This document shows positions 45,903 through 58,415 of a stretch of DNA of 64,000 bases, piece after piece. Below the pieces are notes generated by a model. The model was not told where the DNA came from. It was given only the letters and a program-made list of their open reading frames with translations, and did not search any database. Made by a program: the position numbers and the translations under genes. This DNA comes from Neckera pumila (taxonomy: Eukaryota; Streptophyta; Bryopsida; Hypnales; Neckeraceae): the NCBI GenBank assembly GCA_963969595.1, contig OZ018414.1, positions 16,475,660 through 16,539,659 of the forward strand. Direction: 5' to 3'. The number at the start of each line of letters is the position of its first letter. Positions within the stretch are counted from its first letter, which is position 1.

Positions 45903-47727
45903 AAAACAAGAACAAACGATGCCACGGTGACCACCCCACCTTTGCAGGGTTAAGGCATACCGTACCTTTGATAGAAAGGGTTGAGTGTATCACTTGCACT
46001 GTGACTGAGGTCGTAGGTTGGTAAAGCTAAAGTATGGCCACCCAGAAACGTGCAGTTGACGTCTTCAGTTGTTCCGAAGGAGCGTGGGCAACTTGTGCTT
46101 CCTCATCCCCAAATAAAAATCAAAACATTGACTTGGATAACCTCACTCAGTGCTTATCAGTGCTTATCATCACTTTCCACCACACTACCTCAAACTATTT
46201 AGGAGCAGGTTCAATTGGTTCAATCTACACAAAATAGTGAAATTTGGTTGCCCCATACTAATTTCTTGACATTCAATACTATATAAATATGTACAGTCAT
46301 TGCAGAAGGTTGCAGTAATGAAGGAACTATTGTATGGGTTGGTGCACAGTTCATGGCTCAAGTTTAGAGAACTGCATGTGCCTCATGTGGACAAACAGTA
46401 GCTCATGAGCTAACTTCTCTTAGTGAAGGCAACTTAATTGTTAAGGCAATCCAATTTCACTCTTTTCTGTAGCTTCTTCTAACTTGTGTTTTAGGAACAT
46501 CTTTGTTGTAATGTGTTTGCGGATGTAAATTAAAATTAGAGCGGACTTCCATGTATCAAAATCAATTAAATAGGACCACTTTTAGAAGCGGCAACCTCAG
46601 TTGCCATTGCCAGAAGAATGTCTGGGTGAGTGCCTCCCGCCCCCACTTCTCTATCCAACAAACAAAGGACATCCATCCCACCCACCCATTCAACGTTGAA
46701 ACATTTTTTTATTTTTTTATATAACCAAAAAAACTAGCCAATAATAGTGATTACTCCTTCATATTTATCCTACATAGTGCTTCATGCCTGGTTACGGTAG
46801 CTACATGCCTAACGGCACCTTGCTATACAAGGTTTAGGTGCTACATTGTCCTACTCGTTGCCTTTCATCTCTTCTTCACTGAGTCGCCTAGCCATTTTTC
46901 CAGCACCATCCCTGAGGTCGCCAATTCTATAGTCTAGCCCAGTCAAACTTTTGCATAATCAGCAAAAGAAACTCAAGAATTATATATGGAAGTGTACAAC
47001 ATTTGCAACAAAAGAGAAGAACCCAAATCTGTGTCCAACCAAATTTTAGAAAGGGGCTTGTGAAGGTGACTTTCTTTCCAACTTCCAGGAAACTATTTTT
47101 AACATTAAACTTGAACTTTTGGGGTTGCTTTTAGTTTGACAAAAAAGGGAAACCTATCTACTCCCTATTGTAGTTTCTCCCTATTCATCTAGAAGTGAAA
47201 AACATCATGAAAACTTCTTGTGAAGGCAATTCCCACTCTTATGAAATTCTTTTCCGAATTGAACACAGCATGGCAGTTCGTTCTCATGAGTTTCTGCAGC
47301 AAAGCTGGGCTGGCTCTTTGAGGGAGGGCGTTTGTTTGTAATAAAGAGAACTACTGTACATCCCCTTGCAAACTGGGTCAAGGGACAGGAAATTTAATCG
47401 TGAATGTTGTATCATCTTTAAGAGCTATTAATATTCGTGTTAGTTGATCCGGCATGAGTACAAGCGGAGCTGGGCATTTATTACGATGGGATCGATGGCA
47501 CAGTGGAAATCTCTCCGAAAGCGTTCATGGGAAAGACATCTAACCGCTTCAAGTAAAGGCCGAGGAGCATTTGTGAGACGATAATAAAAGCCAGCCAGCA
47601 GCAGCGACAGTTAGTTTTCGACCTCCAGCACTGATTTAGCACTTTGATTTGCTCAAAGCTCAAAAGGAGCTGTTGCAATTAATCTTGTACACAAGAACAT
47701 TGGTTCTTTGGTGGAATTGATGCACAT
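45903..47727. other. Intergenic, no confident gene
   Basis: Mostly featureless. At about 47476-47558 the plus strand has an open stretch reading YYDGIDGTVEISPKAFMG and ending NRFK with a stop, which could be the last exon of a lost gene, but no upstream exon was found. Confidence 0.4.
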
Positions 47728-47730
47728 TAA

Positions 47731-47869
47731 GGGCCTATTCACACTATGGCCGTCCAAGTCGAGAGACCGTGGAACTCTCCAATATGATTGGTGGAACCGA
47801 CGGACCCTACAACATGATTGGTGGAAACGACGGACTCTCAACTTGGATGGCCATAGTGTGAAGAGGCCC
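47731..47869. mobile_element. Tourist-like MITE (139 bp) with TAA target duplication
   Basis: Inverted termini GGGCCTATTCACACTATGGC and GCCATAGTGTGAAGAGGCCC, flanked by TAA on both sides (47728-47730 and 47870-47872). The interior has two direct copies of ATGATTGGTGGAAMCGACGG. Confidence 0.85.
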
Positions 47870-47876
47870 TAAGGTA

Positions 47877-47950
47877 CAATTTTTTGTTTTTTATTTTCAA
47901 GGGGAATGGTGACCATTGCATTAAAAAATACAGAAGAGGAGAAACAATTA
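47877..47950 (-). repeat. Possible LINE 3' tail fragment
   Basis: TTTTTTGTTTTTTATTTTCAAG followed by GGTGACCATTGCATTAAAAA resembles, in the same orientation, the poly(T)-GATAACAAATGG...CCATTGTATTAAGAG end of the LINE at 51116. Short and tentative. Confidence 0.35.
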
Positions 47951-47958
47951 ATTAAGGT

Positions 47959-48103
47959 ATGCTTTACACCTAGAGGCCGGGCCAATTTGTTGTGTAAGAG
48001 GCCTAAGATCTTCACTTGCAATTGAACAATAGGCATGAAATCCTCACTTGCAATTGGACAATTGGCCTCAAGGGGAATGGCCCGACCTCTAGGTGAAAAG
48101 CAT
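47959..48103. mobile_element. MITE related to the Harbinger-type element at 38402
   Basis: ATGCTTTACACCTAGAGGCC at the left and GACCTCTAGGTGAAAAGCAT at the right are inverted repeats continuing into GGGCCAATT/AATGGCCC. The TTTACACC...GGCCGGGCCAATT core matches the 38402 terminus. Target duplication unclear. Confidence 0.7.
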
Positions 48104-48368
48104 TCTTCAATAGTCTTAAGAATCTGTTTGCTTAAGGTCCCACACTAGTGCCTAAAAGCATCCTCAATGCCTCCGTTATTCAGGCTTTGCAATGGCAATT
48201 GAACGGTGAAGCAAAGAAAACGAGGCCACTGCAATCTTCAAGCACCTTGTCATTTTCCAAGGCATGAACAGAAATGGCCTCAAGCTCACAATATATTTTT
48301 ATTTCTTATTGCACCTTCCATCCCACATTATGTTACTCGATCAATGTCATTAAGACAACTTCCACTTC

Positions 48369-49349
48369 TTAACCCCAAAGTGACAAAGAGGACAAAAAGT
48401 GTCCTCATACAATTTTCAAGTCCAGTTCAAAGTGCTTTTACTTTTGCATCCAAGGTCCAAGTTCAATAAAACTTGTTGGGAAAGGTGCGTTCTCTCTTCT
48501 AGTTTGTGTGGTACAATTTTCAAATCAATCCAAGATGTATTGATTTTTTGGAAGCCAATCAAAGTTCAAAACTTCAATTTGAGATCACCAAATTACATTT
48601 TAAGGTTGCAACTTTGGGGCCTTGTATCTCCTTCATCTATTGTTTGTTTTCAATAAAATTTATTGGGTTTTGTTCACCTTGAAGCTTAGTTATTGTAGTT
48701 AAATTTTCATGTTAATTTAAGTTGTTTTGAATGTTTGGGAGCAATTCAAAGCTCAAAATCTTGCCATTTTTGGAATACATTGAACTTTGGTGGCTTGTTT
48801 ATTCTTCATATATAGTCCATTTTCAACAATTTCTTTTGGATAAGTTGCGCACACTAGTCTAGTTTGTGTTGCTAAAATTTCATGTCAATCTAAGAAGTAA
48901 TCAGTGACTGAGAAATATTCTAGTAGAAGGAGGTTCACCGTTAGATGTGTTTTTTTGCAGTTTTTCTTGCTCTTTTGCGACATTTCAAAGCTATTTTGTA
49001 GACACAATGAGTCAATTTTGAATGAATTTTTTTTCACCAATGTGTTTGTATACTAGTTTTGAATCACTTTGTAGTATTAAGTTTTTTCATTTCAGTAGGT
49101 TTAGAAATCAAGTTTCACCTCCAAACTTGTTTTTGGAAAAATTTTAGCATCCAGTTTTAACACTAAAAAATTATGATCTTGCAATCTATGTAGCCAAATG
49201 ACTTCAAATTTTATACATGTCATCTACAACATGTACACTAGGAGATTGTACAGTTAAGATTTGTATAACTTAAAGACATTTAGATCAATAAAGCTTCATA
49301 AGCAATGACATTTTTGAACCCTGGAAATCAAATGTCACTTTGGGATTAA
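48369..49349 (+). mobile_element. TTAA-flanked TIR element, subfamily D (981 bp)
   Basis: TTAACCCCAAAGTGACAAAG at the left and AATGTCACTTTGGGATTAA at the right form a 13-base inverted terminus distinct from the CCCCTAAAGG type but bounded by the same TTAA. Non-coding. Confidence 0.7.
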
Positions 49350-49380
49350 AAGGCTGGAAAAGCTATACTGAATAGGGGTT

Positions 49381-50327
49381 TTATCCCTAAAGAACCAAGT
49401 ACCATTTTTTTGGCAACATAGCAATTTTGGGCAGCTCACTATGAATGGAAATTTTAATTTTTTACTTTGAAATTTTCACACAAGATGTGCCCAAGGAGTA
49501 GCTTCAAGGCCCAACAATTTTCATAACTTTTGACTTCATGAGTAAAAAGTTATTGCATGATATGTAATTTTTTTGCGTTCGGCGGGTAGCCTGGGCAACT
49601 CAAAAAAATTCTTTTAAAAATTCTTTTTTTGAAAATTAATTTTTGAAATTGGTTTTATAGATTTATATATACTTGGAAAGCTTTGAACCATTCCATTTGG
49701 ATTAACAAGTCAAAAATTATGAGGATTCTTAGTTGGATAGTAGTTATGGAATCTCTACTCTAAAATAAACTTTGAAGTCCTTTTTCTAATTCAATTTTCC
49801 ATATTTTTGAAAAAAACAAAAAAAACACTGGGTGTATATTGTTAATTACAACATTACAGCCGCTGGGATTGGCATTTTTCAATTCCATAATTAAATTCTT
49901 GACAATTTAGTATTTTAAGTCATTCTCTACCTCTTCCTACTTACTATTTTTTTCCTATATATTGTACAATTCCAAATGATCTGAAAATTTTTAAGCATGT
50001 AGCCAACTTGCCTTGAAGAATGAATCCAAAGAGTAACCATCATTTTGGACTTTTTTGCATACAAATGTGACCTTGTGAAGGGCAGCTGCCCGGATTTTTG
50101 CAGTGATTAAAAAGGGATTTTTGTCCATTCAAACACTTTTATCTTGCAATCTACATGGTGGAAAATTCTGAAATTTTTTCCACATCTTCTTAAACCAATG
50201 TACTACAAGATCCTATGGTTATATGTGTTTAAAAATGTTTTTTTTTCTAAAATTTGGTACTTGTATTAGAAATGGCAGTTTTGGAATGCTTTTGGTGAAA
50301 ACATAGTCAAAAAACTTTAGAGGTTAA
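49381..50327 (+). mobile_element. TTAA-type TIR element, subfamily B (copy 2)
   Basis: Left end TTATCCCTAAAGAACCAAGT with GGGCAGCTCACTATGAATGG, right AAAAAACTTTAGAGGTTAA. Very similar along its length to 43238-44178. Confidence 0.72.
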
Positions 50328-50460
50328 GGGGGGCCATATTGATTAATTGACATTTCACATTTTATAAATATCTACCTTTGTTATGTGCCAATAGAAACTG
50401 AAGTGTCAAGGGGCTATACATCATGTTTCAAACATCTACAATTTTCCACAATAAGTCCTT

Positions 50461-51115
50461 TCAACCCCTAAAGGACCAACATGCGTTTTTTGGCCGTATG
50501 GAATTTTTGGGCAGGTACGTATGACTAGAGATTTCCATATTTTGGTCTGAAATTTTAATAGAAGGTGGGTGCGAGGAATATCTTTCATATGCACCAAATT
50601 TCATGACATTTGAAAATACAATCAAAAGTTATGGCCTAATATGTTATCTTTTTGTAACTAGGCAGTCCAGGTAGATAAAAAAATCACTTTTTTTGAAAAC
50701 AAAAATTCGAAATTAGTTTTTTAGAGTTATGTATAGGTAAAAAGCTTTAAATCATCCCATTTTGATCAATGAGTCAAAAGTTATGAAGATTTTAAGTTTG
50801 CGGGCAGTTACGGATTCTCTACTCTAAAATAAATTTTGAAGTCCTTTATCTTACTCAATTTTCAAATTTTTTTGAAAAAAAAATAAATCCTAGGATGTAG
50901 ATTATTTATTACAATATGCCCATCATTGGATTAGCATTTTTCAATTCCATAATCAAATTCTTGACAATTTTGTATTTTGAATCATTCTCTACTACTATCT
51001 ACTTACAATTTTTTTCCTATATGTTGTACAATTCTAAATGAAGTGAAAATTTTCAAGTATGTAGCCAACTTGTTTAGGAAAAAGAATCCAAAGAAGCACC
51101 ATGGCATTTTGGACA
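50461..51115 (+). mobile_element. TTAA element, subfamily B (copy 3), left part interrupted by a LINE
   Basis: Begins TCAACCCCTAAAGGACCAAC with GGGCAGGTACGTATGAC and runs to CATTTTGGACA, where the LINE begins. The remainder is at 53218-53502. Confidence 0.82.
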
Positions 51116-53217
51116 ATTTTTTTTTTTTTTGATAACAAATGGAAACCATTGTATTAAGAGAAAAAAATAATCGCCAAGCCAGAGGTTGGACAAATGAAGA
51201 GAATAAGAGCAAATGAAGAGAAGATGAGCAACAAAAGAAAACAAGAAACTAAGTGAACAAACAAAGAGGGGGCCCCTCTTTGGTCCATCTGACAGAGTAA
51301 CCAACTTTAGTAGTAAGGATCGGAGATTGTAACCAAATCCTAGAGAACTTAGTCCAAATCCTATCTGAATGCTGAGGACTACGTCTAGAAGCAAGGTCCA
51401 TCTTCAGAGCAGCAGCCCGCCCTGAGTCAAGAAGAGCATTCCATAAATTTGCGCGGAAAAGGATGGTAGGCCAACGATCTTGGGCAAAAACCATATGGTT
51501 GTGCATAATCCAACATAGCCATAAAGCAGCACTCGAATGATAGACCATAATGTGTGAACTCTATGGAACAGTCTAGGAGTAGGAGTTTCAAAAATACATT
51601 GGATGGCATCCAGTCTTTGATGGGGGCCCAAAACTGGAGACACGCCACGAATATAATGCATCATTGAAAGTGCATAATCCCAAATTTCTTGGGATCTTGA
51701 GCAGTCAAAGAATCTATGTAGAGGTGTCTCTATGACAAGAGAATTGCAACAAACACAATTTGCATCATTCCCTGGATTCATTTGAGCCTGCCATGAGTTA
51801 ACAGCCACGGCATTATGCCAAACTAACCACATAAAGGCCGCCTCCTTTTGTGGGTGGGCTTTGATCCAAATATCTCTCCATCGTGGGGCATAGGACCTCG
51901 GAAGCAGAATAGGCCATTTTTCTAAGATGGGACGCTTCAGCTGAGTTGAAGTTGTAAGTAGCTTACGACCAAGAGCAGTTGTATACTCCATAAAAGATTT
52001 GCCATTAGACCACTTCCATTGCCCTGGATCATACTGCAGGAGATGGATGGATCCTGAGAACAAGAGCTTGGGTGGACGTCTTCTGCCTTTCTTGACTTGG
52101 GTAACACGAATTCTCCGCACAATACCTCTATGGACCAAGTCAATTGTTACATGCGGAAGGAGAGATAATTGTCTAGAATGAATGCCCACGGTGGCTCGTG
52201 TAGAGTCTCCCTTCAAGGAAATATCTTGAATTTGAGGACCAAATAACATAGGGTTGGGTTCAAACACCTGCCATGTGATCTCTGGAAGTGTTTTATTGGG
52301 CATGGAGTAGAGGCCAGCCCAATCCCCTTCAGAAGCTAAACAAGATTGGTCAATTAAAGTTTGAAGCTATGTATGTGGGATCTGAGAGATAAAAAAACCC
52401 AGTGGTGGCGTTCCATAATAGTAAGTGGAAATTCCTCGGAGATGGTCTCCTATGTCTTGAATTCACTTGTATTGACATTCCATAAGTCTCCAATGGTCCA
52501 AAGACCTGCCCTAGCTAAAATTTGCGCTCGATCGACCAAGAAATTAAAATTAGAACCTATAAAGCTTGTTGACTACCAAATGCTAGTAGATAGAACTTCA
52601 GATGCATTAGTAGGTGGCACTAATTCTATGTACTTCATAAGCTTCTTCCATGCAGAGGAGATGTGATTCCATACTCTTGACCCTTTGGAAATCGATGGTC
52701 TCTGTACCATAAGCCACGTAGTTGAGGAGAACCAAAACCCTAACTTTGGATGTGGTTTCATACGATGGATCTGGTAGCGAAGGAGGGTCTTGAGTCCAGA
52801 GATACCAGATTCTATGGCGTACAAAACCCACTTAGCTAGTAGTGCATTGAGAGACACTTCTGGGTCGAGTAGTTGGAGTCCGCCAGCTAATTTCGACAAG
52901 CAACAATCATCCTAACTGACCATGGTCCAAGATAGGTGTTTGGAGCCACTCCACAAATAGTTACGCATACTTCCTCTGGTTGTCCTAATTGCTTGGATTG
53001 AACCGCACCAATTTGCCATAAAGTAGTAAATTGATGAAAGGAAAATTGCGTTTACCACAATTGCTTGCCCAGCTAAAGAGAGGCGTTGGGTAGTCCAATA
53101 CTTCAACTTCTTGGTAATCTTCTATTGTAGAAACAAATCTACATCCGTAGTCTCTAGTGAAACACCGAAAGGGGCTCCTAGTAGTTTTGATAGAGAATGA
53201 GGAGGAGCCCACGTGAT
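51116..53217 (-). mobile_element. 5'-truncated LINE inserted in a TTAA element
   Basis: The left end is a T run then GATAACAAATGGAAACCATT, the reverse complement of a LINE 3' tail with poly(A). It is flanked by the 9-base duplication TTTTGGACA (51107-51115 and 53218-53226). Coding remnants on the minus strand, in order 5' to 3': GAPFGVSLETTDVDLFL, LSLAGQAIVVNAIFLSSIYY, GGLQLLDPEVSLNALLAKW, then the 299-codon frame 52303-51404. In-frame stops (for example after DLFLQ) and frame changes show it is dead. The endonuclease and the polymerase core are missing. It provides no transposase for the host element. Confidence 0.9.
51404..52303 (-). pseudogene. LINE polyprotein C-terminal fragment with zf-RVT-type zinc finger
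   Basis: 299 codons open. Residues about 145-215 read FMWLVWHNAVAVNSW, then CVCC, IETPLHRFFDC and IWDYAL, the pattern of the zf-RVT domain (C-x2-C ... H-x4-C) found at the C-terminus of plant non-LTR reverse transcriptases. Residues 1-130 are the connector region. Translation would need an upstream start that does not exist here, so this is the remnant of a longer polyprotein, not an independent gene. Confidence 0.85.
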
Positions 53218-53502
53218 TTTTGGACATTTTTTCATTGAAAAGTGAGCTTATGAAGTGCTGCTGCCCTGATTTTTGCAGGGCCAAAAAATGGTTTTAGTGA
53301 ATTTGAATGCATATAACTTGTAATCCCCGCGGTGGAAATTCTTGAATTTTTTTTCCACATATTCTCAAGTCACCATACTACAAGATATTATAGTTACATG
53401 TGTAAAATTTTTATTTTTATTCAAAAATTGGGTACTTGTACTAAAAATGGCAGTTTTTGAGCATTTTCAATGAGAACATAGTCATGGAACTTTAGGGGTT
53501 AA
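53218..53502 (+). mobile_element. TTAA element, subfamily B (copy 3), right part
   Basis: Resumes with TTTTGGACATTTTTTCATTG, matching the equivalent site of copies at 43238 and 49381, and ends GGAACTTTAGGGGTTAA. Confidence 0.85.
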
Positions 53503-56500
53503 TTTCCCTACTCAGTGTAGGAATCTCCCAATTGCTACTCTAAGAATGACCTAAACATGTGCTGTCGTGTCTTAATACAAAGCTTGTGTTGAAGCACAAC
53601 AATTGTCAAAATGCCTCAATAAATCTAGAAGGGCCAAATAGCAACTTTGCATTGTAATGTATAGTGGCTAAGTAGCAAGGTTGCATTCTAGATGCTCTAA
53701 TGTGCTGACAAGATAAAGAGCAATATGAAAATACATATTCATTGGCGCCATTTTTGTGTTATTTAGGGATTTTCTCTTGTATCCTAGGATCACATATTGT
53801 GAACCACCAGATTGGCTCACAATTTAAACCTAGGAAAATTAAAGCAAATTATTTGACATTATGGATTAGAAACTATTAGTAAAAAGATATAATCCGTAAC
53901 TGTAAAATTGATGAGATTTCCAATGGATAGCAATATAAATTCTAAGGCAATGGTGTGAAATTTAGGAAATTTGATTATGTGGAAATGTTGAAGAAATTCA
54001 AAGAAAAATTTGGGACTTTTAAATGAAAAAAAATTTAAGTGAAAGTTGGAAAATTATTAGGCAAATGGTTAAATGAGAAAAAATTAGAACCAAAATACTA
54101 CAATTAGGATATCACATTACTAGTGAACCAAAAATAAAAAACACAAATACAAAAAATACAACGCCAATTGGTAGAATTAGAACAAAAGCTAAGACACTAA
54201 CCTAGTGCTAGACACTTTAAAGTAGAGAAAAACAATAAATTAGTGCATTTTATAGTAAATTTGAAATGATGGGGTGAATTTAGAAAGCAAATGGAGTTTA
54301 GAGTAGGTGAATTTACGATTTTCTCTTATCTCTCTCTTCTGTGTGGAATGCAAATATTTTGTTTCCTTGAGATTTGAGGAGAAGAAATCTATTGAGCTCT
54401 TAAAAGAATTATAGAGATAATGAGAAATATGGAATAGCAAATTTGTTGAGACTTAGATCTCACATTTGTATGGAAAACCGTAGAAGAAAACTTTAGATTA
54501 TTCCGTGGGGCTAGATGGGGACATTTTCCTTTTGGCTAAAGTTTTTTTCCCACAACATAGTTGTAGACTGAGTTCTTTTCCATGTAGATTCTAGTAGAAA
54601 GACCTTTAGGTTTTGAAAATTAAAGCACTTGTAGATCAAGTTGTAAACTTTCCAAAAAGCTAAAATTTACTTCATTTGGAGCAAGTACGAAGTTGTGGTG
54701 TCCAAATGAGTGAGGGGGAGGTTGGTTGATATAGAAACCCTTAAGAGTGGCAACTTCAATGGCTTATAACTTATTGCATAAGTAGTACAAGTTGAATTTT
54801 TATGAGATGCTATCTCACAAAATTTCCAAAGAGACCAAGTTTGCTAAAAGAGTATCTTGTAGAAGGCAGTGGCAACCATTTTACTACCAAGAGGTCAGTT
54901 GCCCTCAAGATTTAGAGTAAATTTTGTAGGCCAATTTTAGAGGACAAGATTTGACAAACCATAAGGAATTAGGAGCTAAGTTTTGAAGAGATGATATCTC
55001 ACAAGTCTAGCTTCCCAAAAAACCAAGCTTGCTTGAAGGAAACCTTGGACGAGGTGGTGGCAACTATTTGAACACCAAAAAATTAGCTACCATGGAAGAT
55101 AAGCAATTGACAACCATGAAGAAGACCAACACTTAGTGATGGTGGTTTGTAATCCTTCTCTTTGCTTTCTCCATTGGCAAAATTATTGATGTTGATATTA
55201 GGATAGTAAGTAGAAAATGAGGTAGGTGCATGCCTCATGGCCTAGTATGCTTAGGTAGGCCACCCACTTGTATTTGAGTAGTTAAAATGACTAAATAGGA
55301 ATGTAACAATCTTGTCTTAGTTATGTGGTGTTCATCACATTGTTAGGGTTCTTAAAGGTTTGTAGCAGTGTTTTATAACACTTGAAGAATTGATAAAGAA
55401 TTGTATTGTAGAATAAGTTTCCAATTGCAATATATGTTGTAAGTGGATTAGAAAAGCAACATCTAAATTTAATACTTTGTGGTGCTAGCAAGTAATCCAT
55501 TGCTTGAAAGGTCTAGGTAGTCTATACTCCTCCACTGGACTCTTCTACGCGGTTTGGAGCCTTCACAACCAAAAACCTTCATACATATGCATTGTAGTCA
55601 AACTACTAAGTTAAAGATAAAAATAATTTTGGCAAATAAGGGACAAAAAACTATGCACAATATTATGTACTTATATACAGTGATTGTCTAAATACAAACT
55701 CTCTACCAACTATGAAACTTTGTTTGTAAGGTCAATGCATTGTGCACTATAAGCTACTAATTAGCAAAGAATAGAATACTGCAATAGTTTAGTTATACAA
55801 TCAAACATAACTATTTTTGAAAAAATTAAACTAGTGAAAACCATCATTTGCTTTTTTCAAAGTCATATTTATTGCAAGCCAATGCAATTTTCTATAGCTT
55901 GGTTTAATGAAAGATTCTAACCTATGAATGCCATTGGCAACATTCTAAGGCACTTCAATGTCTTTGTTGTTCATTTTACAAAGAAAAAAGGATGATTTCC
56001 ATCTAGCAATTGTAAGTAAGGGAATTTGGTGGTTTTACAACCCCTTCAATTCAAGTTATTTTGGATTATTTGAAAAATCATTTGAAAATAAAAAATGAAG
56101 ATTGGATGTTTGTAACAAATTCTATAAAGATGGTCATTCACTTAAAAAATCACCAAGAATAAAAAAATTTCCTTAGTATTTTTAAAATGCATGCAATAAT
56201 AAGTTCTATTTGGAGACCCCTATACAATGTAGAATTATTTTATTATTATATTGATATAAAAATCTAAATTTGTTATATTATTTATATATATTTACTCATA
56301 TAATAGTTGCTAATCAATAAAAGATGATTCCTTCTAAAATTGACCTCTATAATTCCAATAATAGGTGCATGAACATCCAAAAATTTAAATGTGATATATT
56401 TTCAAATGTCAAAACTCTCTTCCAAATGAATTATGGAAAATAATAATAGTTGATATACTTAAGTTTAAAATAGCCATCTACACCTTAATAATGAATTACA

Positions 56501-56761
56501 ACTGCATTGGATTACTTGGGCATACAAGGTGTGACAAAAAAAGGACTTCTATATTTGCATATGTATGCTTTCATAGTTTTATAAACTAAAACTACGACAT
56601 CGCATTCTTTAATTTAAATTAAAATGCAAAATTTTCAAAGTATACAAATAAAGCTTGGTTCTATAACAATAGATCCACAATTCCAAAGTTAAGAAGAAGA
56701 GACAATGTTTGTGGGAGGTAAAGTTAAAAGACTCTACCAAAATTAATTAATAATGATTAAT
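53503..56761. other. Long AT-rich intergenic DNA, no gene seen
   Basis: About 3.2 kb with no recognisable exon and only very short frames. Between 54830 and 55100 two similar blocks occur (CCAAGTTTGCTAAAAGAGT and CCAAGCTTGCTTGAAGGAA, each followed by GTGGCAACYATTT), a weak direct duplication of about 190-base spacing. Confidence 0.5.
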
Positions 56762-57022
56762 TTGAACTCTTAAAGGACCAAATAGTATTTTTTGACAACT
56801 TTAGTATTTTCAGCCATCTAATTACAAATGGAATTTGTTTGTTTGTTTTTTATATTTTCACAAAACCAATTATTTGACTATAATTTTTATAAATTTGACT
56901 ATAGGGTTAAATAATTTTTGTGTGGTGGATAGTTTTATTTTCAATAAGGAAATAAAAAGCTCTAAAAAAAATTATTGATTTTTCAAAAATTAATAAATGA
57001 AATTGTCTCTATAGTATAGAAT

Positions 57023-57084
<62 letters not shown>

Positions 57085-57884
57085 ACCTTAATTACAATTG
57101 ACCCCTAAATTAGTGCCCGGGAACAAAAATTATACCCAAATAAGCTCAAAACACGGAGAAAGGCCAGTAAAACAAATTTCAAAAAATTTTAGTTTTTTTT
57201 TTTTTTTTTTTTCTCATAGATTATATTTTTGTCTATATAAGAAGCTTTGATTCATTCCATTTGGATTTGTTATGAGAAAATTATAGACAATCTTGTTTTT
57301 TGACGATTGGAGCATCTTTTTGAAAAAATAACTTGTAGGATATTTTTGAATGCAATTTTTACAATTTTTCAAAAAGAAACATTTTACTTGGTTAGGTTTT
57401 CTTGTTCAAATAATCTTGCCATTGGAATTCGTGCATCTCAATTCCATCTTAGAGATATTAATAGTTTAGATTTTCCTTCTATCTTGTACCTACTTCTATT
57501 TAACAATTTTTTAAAGAATGAAAGTTAAGTTTTTTTGAAATATTTTTTTTTCTAGATTCTCTATTTAATTCTCCACCGTAAAGATTTAAAGCTTAAAACT
57601 CTATAGTGCAAAAAATTAAAGTTGAAAAGGTTCAAAATCAAATAATCTAGTCCTGTAATGTGATGAAAAATTCATTTTTTTCACTTGAAATGCAAATATC
57701 TCGCAATCTATGAGGTCAAAATTCTGAATTTTTTCCCACACATTCTCATACTAATTAGGTGTAGAATCATGTGCTTAGATATGCACAAAAAAAACTTCAA
57801 ATTTTTTACTCTTTGCTATAGAGATGGCAATTTTGAGTGTTTTTGGGTAGAAAAAAGGCCTTCAGTTGGTCCTTTAGGGGTTAA
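56762..57884 (+). mobile_element. TTAA-type TIR element, subfamily A (copy 5, with internal microsatellite)
   Basis: Left TTGAACTCTTAAAGGACCAA, right GGTCCTTTAGGGGTTAA. Enlarged to 1.12 kb partly by a (TA)n(GA)n block at 57029-57081. The 3' two thirds match subfamily A. Confidence 0.7.
57029..57081. repeat. Microsatellite (TA)n(GA)n
   Basis: About nine TA units followed by about 17 GA units. Confidence 0.95.
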
Positions 57885-57929
57885 AGAGATGAAATCTATG
57901 AGGAGTTTATTTTGCCAGTAGTGAAAATT

Positions 57930-58415
57930 TCTTCCCAAAAATGAAATTTGAAGTTTTACTTCTTTTCTATTTATAATGTATCTAGGAAAAAAAAATTTAA
58001 TCCTTATTACAATATCAGCATTGTTGGGATTGAATTTTTTCAATTCTATATCTAAGTTATGAAAAATTTATTGTTTCTAGGCATGTTGTACCTCTTTATA
58101 TTTCGTATTTTTTCAAAGAGTGAATATAAAGATTGTTTTGTGGGATTTTTTTCCTAGGCATTCTCAACTTATTTCCTCAACAAAATCTTTTGCATTACAA
58201 GATATAAGACATAGACTTTATAAAGTAAGAAGTTGGAAATATGAAACTTCACCACTTGGCAAGAGCTCAAGAAACTTGAATTTCAAAATTCAAATATCAT
58301 GATCTTGCAAATGGTGAGTTTTTTAAAGTCCTAAATTTCAGGATTTAGCTTTGTTTTGGGAAAGGATGATTTGAGGCAGTTTTGGTTGGACAAATTGCAT
58401 CAAGAACCTTTAACC
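57930..58415 (+). mobile_element. Diverged internal fragment of a TTAA subfamily B element
   Basis: TTGGGATTGAATTTTTTCAA and the preceding TTACAATATCAGCATT correspond to the conserved TTCAATTCCATAATTAAATT region of copies at 43238 and 49381. The 5' end is missing; the 3' part ends near GCAGTTTTGGTTGG ... TTTAACCCTATAG. Confidence 0.4.

Noticed and set aside
47476..47558. Possible terminal exon reading DGIDGTVEISPKAF and ending NRFK stop
   Set aside because: Looks protein-like, but there is no good acceptor, no upstream exon, and the opposite strand is also open; too weak to annotate as a gene.
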